From: a bacterium
Lineage (GTDB): Bacteria > Bacillota > Bacilli > Lactobacillales > Streptococcaceae
Length of the DNA: 21,773 bases
Assembly: GCA_905221545.1 (NCBI GenBank)
Contig: CAJNDO010000015.1
Span: forward strand, 1-21,773
Direction of reading: 5' to 3'
The translations under genes were made by a program, and so were the position numbers. The notes beneath the pieces are model-generated. The model did no database searches, was not told the origin of the DNA, and was given only the letters and a program-made list of their open reading frames with translations. This document shows, in pieces, positions 1 to 7,244 of the stretch (position 1 is the stretch's first letter; the number at the start of each line of letters is the position of its first letter).

Positions 1-77
1 ATCATCATAAGTTAATTTCATAATAAAAGCACCCCAAAAGTTAGATTTTTTCTGTCTAACTTTTGGGGTGCAGTTCA
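1..77. mobile_element. Probable right end of an IS3-family insertion sequence (remnant or edge)
   Basis: Positions 54-77 read as a terminal inverted repeat ending in CA; on the other strand it starts TGAACTGCACCCC, and TG...CA ends are typical of IS3-family elements. I recall this end sequence from streptococcal IS copies. A short open frame at 3-23 (HHKLIS then two stops) could be the tail of a transposase, but this is guesswork because the window starts here. The identification rests on memory of the end sequence, not on a visible transposase. Confidence 0.5.
29..71 (+). terminator. 17-bp perfect hairpin at the IS end
   Basis: Arms 29-45 and 55-71 are perfect 17-bp complements with a 9-nt T-rich loop. 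The hairpin would stop transcripts arriving from the left and so insulate the comG promoter. A T-run follows only loosely (78-84), so termination strength is uncertain. Confidence 0.6.
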
Positions 78-90
78 CTTTTTGGAGTTG

Positions 91-122
91 CTTTTTTTTA
101 TTTTCCCAAATCTTTGCGAATA
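91..122 (+). promoter_or_regulatory. cin-box (ComX/SigX) promoter of the comG operon
   Basis: The octamer TGCGAATA at 115-122 differs from the cin-box consensus TACGAATA by one base and has the expected T-rich tract just upstream (91-104). It sits 20 nt before the comGA start, with a strong GAGGAGG ribosome binding site at 131-137. There is no convincing sigma-A -35/-10 pair. In streptococci the late competence genes, including comG, are read by the ComX sigma factor from such boxes, so expression should be confined to competence. Confidence 0.85.
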
Positions 123-142
123 GTATAGGTGAGGAGGTAAGT

Positions 143-1084
143 ATGGTTCAAGAAATTGCACAAGAAATCATTCGTTCCGCTCGTAAAAAAGGAGCGCAGG
201 ATATTTATTTTGTCCCTAAGTTAGACGCCTATGAGCTTCATATGAGGGTGGGAGACGAGCGCTGTAAAATTGGTTGCTATGATTTTGAAAAATTTGCGGC
301 CGTTATCAGCCACTTTAAGTTTGTGGCGGGTATGAATGTGGGAGAAAAGCGACGTAGTCAGCTAGGTTCCTGTGATTATGAATATGACCAGAAGATAGCA
401 TCCCTACGTTTATCTACCGTAGGCGATTATCGAGGACATGAGAGTTTAGTGATTCGCTTGTTGCATGATGAGGAGCAGGATTTGCATTTTTGGTTTCAGG
501 ATATTGATGAATTGGGCAAGCAGTACAGGCAACGTGGTCTCTATCTCTTTGCTGGTCCAGTCGGTAGTGGCAAGACAACCTTGATGCATGAATTAGCTAA
601 GTCCCTTTTTAAGGGGCAACAAGTCATGTCCATCGAAGATCCAGTCGAAATCAAGCAGGACGACATGCTCCAGTTGCAGTTAAATGAAGCAATCGGACTA
701 ACCTATGAAAATCTAATCAAACTTTCCTTGCGTCATCGACCAGATCTCTTGATTATCGGAGAAATTCGAGACAGCGAGACGGCGCGTGCAGTGGTCAGAG
801 CTAGTTTGACAGGGGCGACAGTCTTTTCAACCATTCACGCCAAGAGTATCCGAGGTGTTTATGAGCGTCTGCTGGAGTTGGGTGTGAGTGAGGAGGAATT
901 AGCAGTCGTTCTGCAAGGCGTCTGCTACCAGAGATTAGTCGGGGGAGGAGGAATCGTTGACTTTGCAAACAAAGACTATCAAGAACACCAGCCAACTAGC
1001 TGGAATGAACAGATTGACCAGCTTCTTGAAGATGGACATATCACAAGTCTTCAGGCTGAAACGGAAAAAATTAGCTACAGCTAA
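143..1084 (+). CDS. comGA: ComGA, competence pilus assembly ATPase
   Basis: A GspE/PilB-type secretion ATPase of 313 residues that powers assembly of the competence pseudopilus at the inner face of the membrane, needed for DNA uptake. Visible motifs are Walker A GPVGSGKT (about residues 138-145), an Asp box SIEDPVE (163-169), Walker B DLLIIGEIRD (201-210) and a His box STIHAKS (229-235). It lacks the long N-terminal domain of many GspE proteins, as is usual for ComGA. The ATG at 143 is chosen because GAGGAGG lies 5 nt upstream and the cin-box lies just before it; an in-frame ATG at 68 falls inside the IS end and upstream of the promoter. First gene of the comG operon; it overlaps comGB by 53 nt. 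Pneumococcal name cglA. Confidence 0.96.
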   Translation: MVQEIAQEIIRSARKKGAQDIYFVPKLDAYELHMRVGDERCKIGCYDFEKFAAVISHFKFVAGMNVGEKRRSQLGSCDYEYDQKIASLRLSTVGDYRGHESLVIRLLHDEEQDLHFWFQDIDELGKQYRQRGLYLFAGPVGSGKTTLMHELAKSLFKGQQVMSIEDPVEIKQDDMLQLQLNEAIGLTYENLIKLSLRHRPDLLIIGEIRDSETARAVVRASLTGATVFSTIHAKSIRGVYERLLELGVSEEELAVVLQGVCYQRLVGGGGIVDFANKDYQEHQPTSWNEQIDQLLEDGHITSLQAETEKISYS

Positions 1085-2048
1085 GCAAAAAAATATCATC
1101 ACCTTGTTTAACAATCTCTTTTCCAGCGGTTTTCATCTGGTGGAGACTATCTCCTTTCTAGATAGGAGTGCCTTGTTGGACAAGCAGTGTGTGACCCAGA
1201 TGCGCACAGGTTTGTCTCAGGGGAAATCATTCTCAGAAATGATGGAAAGTTTGGGCTTTTCAAGTGCGATTGTCACTCAGTTATCCCTAGCTGAAGTTCA
1301 TGGGAATCTCCACCTGAGTTTGGGAAAGATAGAAGAATATCTGGACAATCTGGCCAAGGTCAAGAAAAAATTAATTGAAGTAGCGACCTATCCCTTGATT
1401 TTGCTGGGTTTTCTTCTCTTAATTATGCTGGGACTGCGAAACTATCTACTACCACAACTGGATAGTAGCAATATTGCCACCCAAATTATTGGTAATCTGC
1501 CACAAATCTTTCTAGGAATGGTAGGGTTTGTCTCAGTAGGTGTCCTTTTAGCACTCACTTTTTATAAAAGAAGTTCGAAGATGCGGGTCTTTTCGATGTT
1601 GGCACGCTTTCCTTTTCTTGGAATCTTTGTGCAGACCTATTTGACAGCCTATTATGCGCGTGAATGGGGCAATATGATTTCTCAAGGGATGGAGTTGACG
1701 CAGATATTTCAGATGATGCAGGAACAAGGTTCCCAGCTCTTTAAAGAAATCGGTCAAGACCTGGCTCAAGCCCTACAAAATGGCCGTGAATTTTCTCAAA
1801 CCATAGGAACCTATCCTTTCTTTAAAAAGGAGTTGAGTCTCATCATCGAGTATGGGGAAGTCAAGTCCAAGCTGGGGAGTGAGTTGGAAATCTACGCGGA
1901 AAAAACTTGGGAAGCCTTTTTTACCCGAGTCAACCGCACCATGAATCTGGTGCAGCCACTGGTCTTTATCTTTGTGGCTCTGATTATCGTTTTACTTTAT
2001 GCGGCAATGCTAATGCCCATGTATCAAAATATGGAGGTAAATTTTTAA
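1032..2048 (+). CDS. comGB: ComGB, competence pilus polytopic membrane protein
   Basis: A 338-residue GspF/PilC-family inner-membrane platform protein that partners the ComGA ATPase in pseudopilus assembly. It shows the family layout: a cytoplasmic helical domain, a hydrophobic pair near residues 120-175, a second cytoplasmic domain, and a C-terminal membrane segment (LVFIFVALIIVLLYAAML) close to the end. The start at 1032 (MDISQVF) is preferred because it gives the usual family length. The reading frame stays open upstream to 957, but that would add 25 residues overlapping comGA. The ribosome binding site is weak (GAAG), consistent with translational coupling to comGA, which ends at 1084. 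Pneumococcal name cglB. Confidence 0.95.
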   Translation: MDISQVFRLKRKKLATAKQKNIITLFNNLFSSGFHLVETISFLDRSALLDKQCVTQMRTGLSQGKSFSEMMESLGFSSAIVTQLSLAEVHGNLHLSLGKIEEYLDNLAKVKKKLIEVATYPLILLGFLLLIMLGLRNYLLPQLDSSNIATQIIGNLPQIFLGMVGFVSVGVLLALTFYKRSSKMRVFSMLARFPFLGIFVQTYLTAYYAREWGNMISQGMELTQIFQMMQEQGSQLFKEIGQDLAQALQNGREFSQTIGTYPFFKKELSLIIEYGEVKSKLGSELEIYAEKTWEAFFTRVNRTMNLVQPLVFIFVALIIVLLYAAMLMPMYQNMEVNF

Positions 2049-2049
2049 A

Positions 2050-2373
2050 ATGAAAAAAATGATGACATTCTTGAAAAAAGCGAAAGTGAAAGCTTTCACG
2101 CTTGTGGAAATGTTGGTGGTCTTGCTCATCATCAGCGTGCTTCTCTTGCTCTTTGTACCTAATTTGACCAAGCAAAAAGAGGCGGTCAATGATAAAGGAA
2201 AAGCTGCTGTTGTTAAGGTGGTAGAAAGCCAGGCAGAGCTTTATAGCTTAGATAAAAATGAAGATGCTAGCCTAAGTAAGTTACAAGCAGATGGGCGAAT
2301 CACAGAAGAACAGGCTAAAGCTTATAAAGAATACCATGCTAAACAAAATACCAGTCAAACCGTTGCAGATTAA
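2050..2373 (+). CDS. comGC: ComGC, major competence pseudopilin
   Basis: The main subunit of the competence pilus, 107 residues. It has a basic leader ending KVKA, then FTLVEMLVVLLIISVLLLLFVP, so the prepilin peptidase should cut between A15 and F16 and leave Glu at mature position 5. The long hydrophobic helix anchors it in the membrane before assembly. The rest is a small, charged, Ala/Lys/Glu-rich globular part ending in a stretch rich in Q, N and T. It begins 1 nt after the comGB stop codon; GGAGG at 2033-2037 is 12 nt from the ATG, a rather long spacing. Confidence 0.96.
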   Translation: MKKMMTFLKKAKVKAFTLVEMLVVLLIISVLLLLFVPNLTKQKEAVNDKGKAAVVKVVESQAELYSLDKNEDASLSKLQADGRITEEQAKAYKEYHAKQNTSQTVAD

Positions 2374-2770
2374 GGCCTTTACCATGCTGGAAAGTCTCTT
2401 GGTTTTGGGACTTGTCAGTATCGTAGCCTTGGGCTTGTCTGGATCTGTCCAGTCCACTTTTGCGGCGGTAGAGGAGCAAATTTTCTTTATGGAGTTTGAA
2501 GAACTTTATCGGGAAACTCAAAGACGCAGTGTAGGCAGTCAGCAAAAGACTAGTCTAAACTTAGATGGGCAGACAATCAGCAATGGCAGTCAAAAGTTGA
2601 CAGTTCCTAAAGGCATTCAAGCATCATCAGGCCAAAGTATTACATTTGATCGAGCTGGGGGCAATTCGTCCCTGGCTAAGGTTGAATTTCAGACCAGTAA
2701 AGGAGCGATTCGTTATCAATTATATCTAGGAAATGGAAAAATTAAACGCATTAAGGAAACAAAAAATTAG
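2336..2770 (+). CDS. comGD: ComGD, minor competence pseudopilin
   Basis: A minor pilin of the ComG pseudopilus, 144 residues from this start. The prepilin motif KAFTMLESLLVLGLV marks cleavage after Ala with Glu at mature position 5. The globular part carries the FDRAGG...KVEFQTSKG pattern seen in streptococcal ComGD. Start choice is uncertain. The ATG at 2336 gives a leader of about 14 residues (MLNKIPVKPLQIKA) and overlaps comGC by 38 nt; the frame is open from 2291 and there is no strong ribosome binding site for either, so coupling to comGC is likely. Some annotations may use a later start. Confidence 0.9.
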   Translation: MLNKIPVKPLQIKAFTMLESLLVLGLVSIVALGLSGSVQSTFAAVEEQIFFMEFEELYRETQRRSVGSQQKTSLNLDGQTISNGSQKLTVPKGIQASSGQSITFDRAGGNSSLAKVEFQTSKGAIRYQLYLGNGKIKRIKETKN

Positions 2771-3035
2771 GGCAGTGATTTTACTGGAAGCAGTAGTCGC
2801 TCTAGCTATCTTTGCCAGTATTGCGACTCTTCTTTTGGGACAAATTCAGAAAAATAGGCAAGAAGAAGCAAAAATCTTGCAGAAAGAAGAAGTCTTGCGT
2901 GTAGCTAAGATGGCCCTGCAGACAGGTCAAAATCAGGTAAACATCAACGGAGTTGAGATTCAGGTGTTTTCTAGTGAAAAGGGATTGGAGGTTTATCATG
3001 GTTCAGAACAGTTGTTGGCTATCAAAGAGCCATAA
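2733..3035 (+). CDS. comGE: ComGE, minor competence pseudopilin
   Basis: A 100-residue minor pseudopilin. The basic leader [14 protein letters not shown] is followed by [21 protein letters not shown], giving cleavage after Ala14 and Glu at mature position 5. The remainder is a short amphipathic, Gln/Glu-rich region. It overlaps comGD by 38 nt and is overlapped by comGF by 38 nt, which points to tight translational coupling. An AGGA sits just upstream of the ATG. Pneumococcal name cglE. Confidence 0.92.
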   Translation: MEKLNALRKQKIRAVILLEAVVALAIFASIATLLLGQIQKNRQEEAKILQKEEVLRVAKMALQTGQNQVNINGVEIQVFSSEKGLEVYHGSEQLLAIKEP

Positions 3036-3459
3036 AATCAAGGCTTTTACCCTGTTAGAATCCCTGATTGCCCTCATTGTCATCAGTGGGAGCTTACTTC
3101 TCTTTCAAGCCATGAGTCAGCTCCTTATTTCAGAAGTTCGCTACCAGCAACAAAGCGAGCAAAAAGAGTGGCTCTTGTTTGTGGACCAGCTGGAGGCAGA
3201 ATTAGACCGTTCGCGGTTCGAAAAAGTGGAAGGCAATCGCATTTATATGAAGCAGGATGGCAAGGAAATTGCAATAGGCAAGTCAAAATCAGATGATTTT
3301 CGGAAAACCGATGCCAGTGGACGAGGCTATCAGCCCATAGTTTATGGACTCAAATCAGCACAGATTACAGAGGATAAGCAATTGGTTCGTTTTCGTTTCC
3401 AGTTTCAGAAAGGCTTAGAAAGGGAGTTCATCTATCGTGTGGAAAAAGAAAAAAGTTAA
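2998..3459 (+). CDS. comGF: ComGF, minor competence pseudopilin
   Basis: A minor pilin of 153 residues with the prepilin motif [15 protein letters not shown] (cleavage after Ala, Glu at mature position 5), followed by the conserved ComGF core with SEVRYQQQ and the DFRKT...[13 protein letters not shown] region. The ATG at 2998 is chosen over the upstream in-frame ATG at 2953 because GGAGG (2986-2990) sits 7 nt before it. It overlaps comGE by 38 nt and comGG by 23 nt. It is thought to act with ComGD, E and G at the pilus tip. Confidence 0.94.
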   Translation: MVQNSCWLSKSHKIKAFTLLESLIALIVISGSLLLFQAMSQLLISEVRYQQQSEQKEWLLFVDQLEAELDRSRFEKVEGNRIYMKQDGKEIAIGKSKSDDFRKTDASGRGYQPIVYGLKSAQITEDKQLVRFRFQFQKGLEREFIYRVEKEKS

Positions 3460-3850
3460 GGCAGGAGTTCTCCTTTATGCAGTCACCATGGCAGCCATTT
3501 TTAGTCTTTTGTTACAATTTTACTTGAACAGACAAGTCGCCCACTATCAAGACTATGCTTTAAATAAAGAAAAGTTAATCGCTTTTGCCATGGCCAAGCG
3601 AACCAAGGATAAAGCTAAGCAAGAAAGTGGAGAACAGGTCTTTAACCTAGGTCAGGTAAGCTATCAAAACAAGAAAACAGGCTTGGTGACGACGGTTCGT
3701 ACACCTAGGAGCCAATATGAGTTCCTATTTCCTTCAGTCAAAATCAAAGAAGAGAAAACAGATGAAAAGAAAGAGGCAGCGACTGATCCAAGAAATCAAG
3801 CGGAGAAGAAAAAATCAGAAGAGAAGCCTGAAAAGAAAGATAATTCCTAG
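3437..3850 (+). CDS. comGG: ComGG, minor competence pseudopilin (GTG start)
   Basis: The last gene of the comG operon, 137 residues, starting with GTG inside the end of comGF. The leader WKKKKVKA is followed by [17 protein letters not shown], so it looks like a prepilin, but position 5 of the mature form is Tyr rather than Glu. Loss of Glu5 is typical of ComGG and of the tip pilin GspK in type II secretion, so this is not a defect. The C-terminal 40 residues are very rich in Lys and Glu and probably disordered. No terminator is visible after it, so competence transcripts may run into the downstream methyltransferase gene. Confidence 0.92.
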   Translation: MWKKKKVKAGVLLYAVTMAAIFSLLLQFYLNRQVAHYQDYALNKEKLIAFAMAKRTKDKAKQESGEQVFNLGQVSYQNKKTGLVTTVRTPRSQYEFLFPSVKIKEEKTDEKKEAATDPRNQAEKKKSEEKPEKKDNS

Positions 3851-3876
3851 CCAATCAAACTACTTTGTGCTAAACT
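3848..3876 (+). promoter_or_regulatory. Extended -10 promoter placed for a leaderless mRNA
   Basis: TGC-TAAACT at 3868-3876 is an extended -10 element, with a weak -35 TAGCCA (3848-3853) at 17-bp spacing. Exactly 6 nt separate the -10 from the ATG at 3883, so transcription should begin at or next to the start codon. No ribosome binding site is present. Confidence 0.6.
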
Positions 3877-3882
3877 AAAAAT

Positions 3883-4470
3883 ATGAAACATGATTTTAAC
3901 CACAAAGCAGAAACTTTCAATTCTCCTAAAAATATCTTTCTTGCAAACTTGGTTTGTCAAGCAGTCGAGAAACAGATTGATCTTCTATCAGACAAAGAAA
4001 TTTTGGATTTCGGTGGTGGGACGGGGCTCTTAGCCTTGCCCCTAGCCAAGCAGGCTAAGTCTGTCACTCTTGTAGACATTTCTGAGAAAATGCTGGAGCA
4101 AGCTCGTTTGAAAGCGGAGCAGCAAGACATCAAGAATATCCAGTTTTTGGAACAAGATTTACTGGAAAAACCCTTGGAGAAAGAGTTTGATCTCATTGTT
4201 GTTTGTCGTGTTCTTCATCATATGACTGATTTGGCTGCAGCTTTCTCACTGTTTCATCAACATTTGAGGAAAGATGGACAACTCCTCATTGCCGATTTTA
4301 CCAAGATGGAAGCTAACCATCACGGCTTTGAATTGCCTGCATTGGAAAACAAGTTAATTGAGCACGGTTTTTCATCTGTGCATAGTCAGATCCTCTATAG
4401 TGCTGAGGACCTGTTTCAAGGAAATTACTCAGAACTCTTTTTAACAGTATCCCAAAAATCACTCGCCTAG
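3883..4470 (+). CDS. Class I SAM-dependent methyltransferase, substrate unknown
   Basis: A small soluble methyltransferase of 195 residues. The AdoMet-binding motif I is ILDFGGGTGLLALPLA (about residues 40-55), followed by the acidic end of strand 2 (VTLVDIS, about 61-67) and a motif IV-like FDLIVVCRVLHH (about 102-113), which fits the Methyltransf_11/25 type of fold. The ADFTKMEANHHGF segment is typical of this subfamily in streptococci, but the substrate cannot be read from sequence. It follows comG without a terminator yet has its own extended -10 promoter, so it may be both constitutive and boosted in competence. No Shine-Dalgarno sequence precedes the ATG. Its own terminator begins inside the coding region. 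Confidence 0.85.
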   Translation: MKHDFNHKAETFNSPKNIFLANLVCQAVEKQIDLLSDKEILDFGGGTGLLALPLAKQAKSVTLVDISEKMLEQARLKAEQQDIKNIQFLEQDLLEKPLEKEFDLIVVCRVLHHMTDLAAAFSLFHQHLRKDGQLLIADFTKMEANHHGFELPALENKLIEHGFSSVHSQILYSAEDLFQGNYSELFLTVSQKSLA

Positions 4471-4486
4471 TCAGGGAGTGATTTTT
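4454..4486 (+). terminator. Intrinsic terminator overlapping the methyltransferase stop codon
   Basis: Arms 4454-4464 and 4476-4486 form an 11-bp perfect stem (AAAAATCACTC / GAGTGATTTTT) with the T-run inside and after the right arm. The stop codon 4468-4470 lies in the loop. Confidence 0.85.
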
Positions 4487-4494
4487 TATAAGGA

Positions 4495-4523
4495 TGGAAA
4501 AAAGAAGGGAAATTTGATAAGAT
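4495..4523 (+). promoter_or_regulatory. Extended -10 promoter placed for a leaderless mRNA
   Basis: TGA-TAAGAT at 4515-4523 is an extended -10 element with a weak -35 TGGAAA (4495-4500) at 17-bp spacing. The ATG at 4530 follows after 6 nt. An AGGA (4524-4527) is only 2 nt from the ATG, too close to serve as a ribosome binding site. Confidence 0.6.
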
Positions 4524-4529
4524 AGGAAT

Positions 4530-5483
4530 ATGGATTTTGAAAAAATTGAACAAGCTTATACCTATTTACTAGAGAATGTCCAAATCATCCAAAGTGATTT
4601 GGCGACCAATTTTTATGACGCCTTGGTGGAGCAAAACAGCATCTATCTGGATGGTGAGACTGAGCTAAATCAGGTCAAAGAGAACAATCAGGTCCTTAAG
4701 CGTTTAGCCCTACGCAAAGAAGAATGGCTCAAGACCTACCAATTTCTCTTGATGAAGGCTGGGCAGACAGAGCCCCTACAGGCCAATCACCAGTTTACAC
4801 CAGATGCCATTGCTTTACTTTTGGTGTTTATTGTGGAAGAGTTGTTTAAAGAGGAGGACATAACTATCCTCGAAATGGGTTCCGGGATGGGGATTCTGGG
4901 TGCTACTTTCTTGACCTCGCTTGCTAAAAAAGTGGATTACTTGGGAATGGAAGTAGATGATTTGCTGATTGATTTGGCAGCTAGCATGGCAGATGTGATT
5001 GGTTTGCAGGCTGGCTTTGTCCAAGGAGATGCCGTTCGTCCACAAATGCTCAAAGAAAGCGACGTGGTCATCAGCGACTTGCCTGTTGGCTATTATCCTG
5101 ATGATGCCGTTGCAGCGCGCCATCAAGTTTCTTCTAGTCAAGAACATACCTACGCCCACCACTTGCTCATGGAACAAGGACTTAAGTACCTCAAGTCAGA
5201 TGGATATGCTATTTTTCTAGCTCCGAGTGATTTGTTGACCAGTCCTCAAAGTGATTTATTGAAAGGCTGGTTGAAAGAGGAGGCGAATCTAGTTGCCATG
5301 ATCAGTCTGCCTGAAAATCTCTTTGCTAATGCCAAACAATCTAAGACGATTTTTATCTTACAGAAGAAAAGTGAAACAGCAGTAGAGCCTTTTGTTTATC
5401 CGCTTGCCAGCTTACAAGATGCAAGTGTTTTAATGAAATTTAAAGAAAATTTTCAAAAATGGACTCAAGGTACTGAAATATAA
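4530..5483 (+). CDS. YtxK-like class I SAM methyltransferase (N6-DNA-methylase fold)
   Basis: A 317-residue protein of the family of Bacillus subtilis YtxK, which is likewise encoded next to ackA. The N-terminal 95 residues are helical; the AdoMet motif ILEMGSGMGILG follows at about residues 111-122. The catalytic-loop position reads SDLPVGYYP (about 180-188), a variant of the (D/N)PP(Y/F) motif of N6-adenine methylases with the first Pro displaced by Leu. There is no target-recognition domain and no restriction partner nearby, so a restriction-modification role is unlikely. The real substrate is not known to me. The gene is bounded by the terminator at 4454-4486 and by the ackA promoter, which starts about 10 nt after its stop codon. 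Confidence 0.85.
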   Translation: MDFEKIEQAYTYLLENVQIIQSDLATNFYDALVEQNSIYLDGETELNQVKENNQVLKRLALRKEEWLKTYQFLLMKAGQTEPLQANHQFTPDAIALLLVFIVEELFKEEDITILEMGSGMGILGATFLTSLAKKVDYLGMEVDDLLIDLAASMADVIGLQAGFVQGDAVRPQMLKESDVVISDLPVGYYPDDAVAARHQVSSSQEHTYAHHLLMEQGLKYLKSDGYAIFLAPSDLLTSPQSDLLKGWLKEEANLVAMISLPENLFANAKQSKTIFILQKKSETAVEPFVYPLASLQDASVLMKFKENFQKWTQGTEI

Positions 5484-5492
5484 AATAGATTT

Positions 5493-5501
5493 TGTTATAA
5501 T
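5493..5501 (+). promoter_or_regulatory. ackA extended -10 promoter
   Basis: TGT-TATAAT (5493-5501) is a consensus extended -10. The -35 region is poor. The promoter begins 10 nt after the preceding stop codon and lies 31 nt before the ackA ATG. Confidence 0.75.
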
Positions 5502-5503
5502 AG

Positions 5504-5518
5504 ATGAAAACGCTTAAA
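5504..5518 (+). promoter_or_regulatory. Candidate cre (CcpA) site at the ackA transcription start
   Basis: ATGAAAACGCTTAAA matches the cre consensus WTGNAANCGNWNNCW except for the C near the 3' end. It sits immediately downstream of the -10, a position where CcpA binding would repress. In B. subtilis ackA is instead activated from an upstream cre. This is a sequence match only. Confidence 0.45.
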
Positions 5519-5532
5519 AGAGGAGTCTTGTT

Positions 5533-6723
5533 ATGACAAAAACAATTGCAATCAACGCAGGAAGTTCAAGTTTAAAATGGCAATTATACTTAATGCCAGA
5601 AGAAAAAGTATTGGCGAAAGGCTTGATTGAACGTATCGGTTTGAAAGATTCAATTTCAACTGTAAAATTTGATGGCCGTTCTGAACAACAAATTTTGGAT
5701 ATCGAAAATCATACGCAAGCCGTTAAAATCTTATTGGATGACTTGATTCGTTTCGATATTATCAAGGCTTATGATGAGATCACAGGTGTTGGACACCGTG
5801 TTGTGGCAGGTGGAGAATATTTCAAAGAATCAACAGTTGTTGAAGGTGATGTATTAGAAAAAGTTGAAGAGTTGAGTTTGTTAGCTCCTCTCCACAATCC
5901 AGCCAATGCAGCAGGTGTTCGTGCCTTCAAGGAATTGTTGCCAGACATTACCAGTGTAGTTGTTTTTGATACTTCATTCCATACAAGTATGCCAGAGAAA
6001 GCTTATCGCTACCCTCTACCAACAAAATATTACACAGAAAACAAGGTTCGTAAATACGGTGCCCACGGTACAAGTCACCAGTTTGTAGCAGGAGAAGCTG
6101 CAAAACTCTTGGGACGTCCATTAGAAGACTTGAAATTGATTACTTGCCACATCGGTAATGGAGCATCTATTACAGCAGTTAAGGGTGGTCAATCTGTCGA
6201 TACTTCAATGGGCTTCACTCCACTTGGCGGTGTGATGATGGGAACTCGTACAGGGGATATTGACCCAGCTATCATTCCTTACCTAATGCAATATACAGAG
6301 GACTTTAACACGCCTGAAGACATTAGTCACGTCCTTAATCGTGAATCAGGGCTTATGGGTGTTTCAGGCAAGTCTAGTGATATGCGCGATGTGATTGCTG
6401 CTATGGAAGAAGGGGATCATGATGCCACTTTAGCCTATGAAATGTATGTTGATCGTATCCAAAAACATATCGGCCAATACCTTGCGGTCCTAAATGGAGC
6501 AGATGCTATTATCTTCACAGCAGGTATCGGAGAAAATGCAGCTGTTGTACGTAAGGATGTTATCTCAGGTATCTCTTGGTTCGGCTGTGATGTTGACCCA
6601 GAAAAGAACGTCTTCGGTGTTACAGGGGATATCTCAACAGAAGCAGCTAAAATCCGTGTCTTGGTTATTCCAACAGATGAAGAATTGGTCATTGCCCGTG
6701 ACGTTGAACGCTTGAAAAAATAA
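5533..6723 (+). CDS. ackA: Acetate kinase
   Basis: Converts acetyl phosphate and ADP to acetate and ATP (reversibly); it is the ATP-yielding last step of acetate formation, and in streptococci it also drains the acetyl phosphate made by pyruvate oxidase. At 396 residues it is the normal length. Family signatures are all present: [10 protein letters not shown] at the N-terminus, [36 protein letters not shown], the phosphate-binding [11 protein letters not shown], and GIGENA near the C-terminus. AAGAGGAG at 5517-5524 is a strong ribosome binding site. It is monocistronic, with its own promoter and terminator. Confidence 0.98.
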   Translation: MTKTIAINAGSSSLKWQLYLMPEEKVLAKGLIERIGLKDSISTVKFDGRSEQQILDIENHTQAVKILLDDLIRFDIIKAYDEITGVGHRVVAGGEYFKESTVVEGDVLEKVEELSLLAPLHNPANAAGVRAFKELLPDITSVVVFDTSFHTSMPEKAYRYPLPTKYYTENKVRKYGAHGTSHQFVAGEAAKLLGRPLEDLKLITCHIGNGASITAVKGGQSVDTSMGFTPLGGVMMGTRTGDIDPAIIPYLMQYTEDFNTPEDISHVLNRESGLMGVSGKSSDMRDVIAAMEEGDHDATLAYEMYVDRIQKHIGQYLAVLNGADAIIFTAGIGENAAVVRKDVISGISWFGCDVDPEKNVFGVTGDISTEAAKIRVLVIPTDEELVIARDVERLKK

Positions 6724-6751
6724 CAAAAATTAGAAAAAATATTCCGTACAA

Positions 6752-6787
6752 GGAGTTGGAAAAGTGATTTTTCCAGCTTCTTTTTCT
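6752..6787 (+). terminator. Intrinsic terminator of ackA
   Basis: Arms 6752-6763 and 6769-6780 give a 12-bp stem with a GTGAT loop and two G-U pairs, followed by TTTTTCT. Confidence 0.85.
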
Positions 6788-6815
6788 GATGAAATTGTCC
6801 AAAACCTTGCTATGA

Positions 6816-6843
6816 TTGGCTTTTTTGAAAAATATGGTATAAT
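6816..6843 (+). promoter_or_regulatory. Promoter of the rnpA-yidC-jag operon
   Basis: TTGGCT (6816-6821), 16-bp spacer, TATAAT (6838-6843), with TGG making an extended -10. It is 29 nt before the rnpA start. Confidence 0.8.
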
Positions 6844-6872
6844 AGTAGTAATTTAATAGATGGAGTTGAGTT

Positions 6873-7244
6873 TTGAAGAAAAACTTTCGTGTAAAAAGAG
6901 AGAAAGATTTTAAGGCGATTTTCAAGGAGGGGACAAGTTTTGCTAATCGCAAATTTGTTGTCTACCAATTAGAAAACCAGAAAAACCATTTTCGAGTAGG
7001 TCTATCAGTTAGCAAAAAACTGGGGAATGCCGTCACTAGAAATCAAATCAAGCGACGGATTCGGCATATTATCCAGAATGCAAAAGGGAGTCTGGTAGAA
7101 GATGTCGACTTTGTTGTCATTGCTCGAAAAGGGGTCGAAACCTTGGGATACGCAGAGATGGAGAAAAACCTACTCCACGTATTAAAATTATCAAAGATTT
7201 ACCAGGAAGGAAATGGGAGTGAAAAAGAAATTACAGTTGACTAG
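6873..7244 (+). CDS. rnpA: RNase P protein component (TTG start)
   Basis: The 123-residue protein subunit of ribonuclease P. It helps the catalytic RNA bind and cleave the 5' leaders of pre-tRNAs. The family RNR signature is clear: [16 protein letters not shown] (about residues 50-65), along with the N-terminal LKR-like basic segment and [10 protein letters not shown]. It starts with TTG at 6873 preceded by GGAG (6862-6865); this start gives the usual [11 protein letters not shown]-terminus. In many Firmicutes rnpA follows rpmH near the origin, whereas here, as in other streptococci, it leads into yidC and jag. It overlaps yidC by 26 nt. Confidence 0.96.
   Translation: MKKNFRVKREKDFKAIFKEGTSFANRKFVVYQLENQKNHFRVGLSVSKKLGNAVTRNQIKRRIRHIIQNAKGSLVEDVDFVVIARKGVETLGYAEMEKNLLHVLKLSKIYQEGNGSEKEITVD

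Noticed and set aside
68..142. Upstream in-frame start for comGA giving 25 extra residues
   Set aside because: It begins inside the IS-like end, upstream of the ComX promoter, and has no ribosome binding site; the ATG at 143 has GAGGAGG.
3437..3850. ComGG regarded as a degenerate pilin because mature position 5 is Tyr, not Glu
   Set aside because: Absence of Glu5 is normal for ComGG and GspK-type tip pilins.
4530..5483. YtxK-like protein as a type I restriction-modification methylase subunit
   Set aside because: No restriction or specificity subunit nearby, no target-recognition domain, and the gene is linked to ackA as in other Firmicutes.
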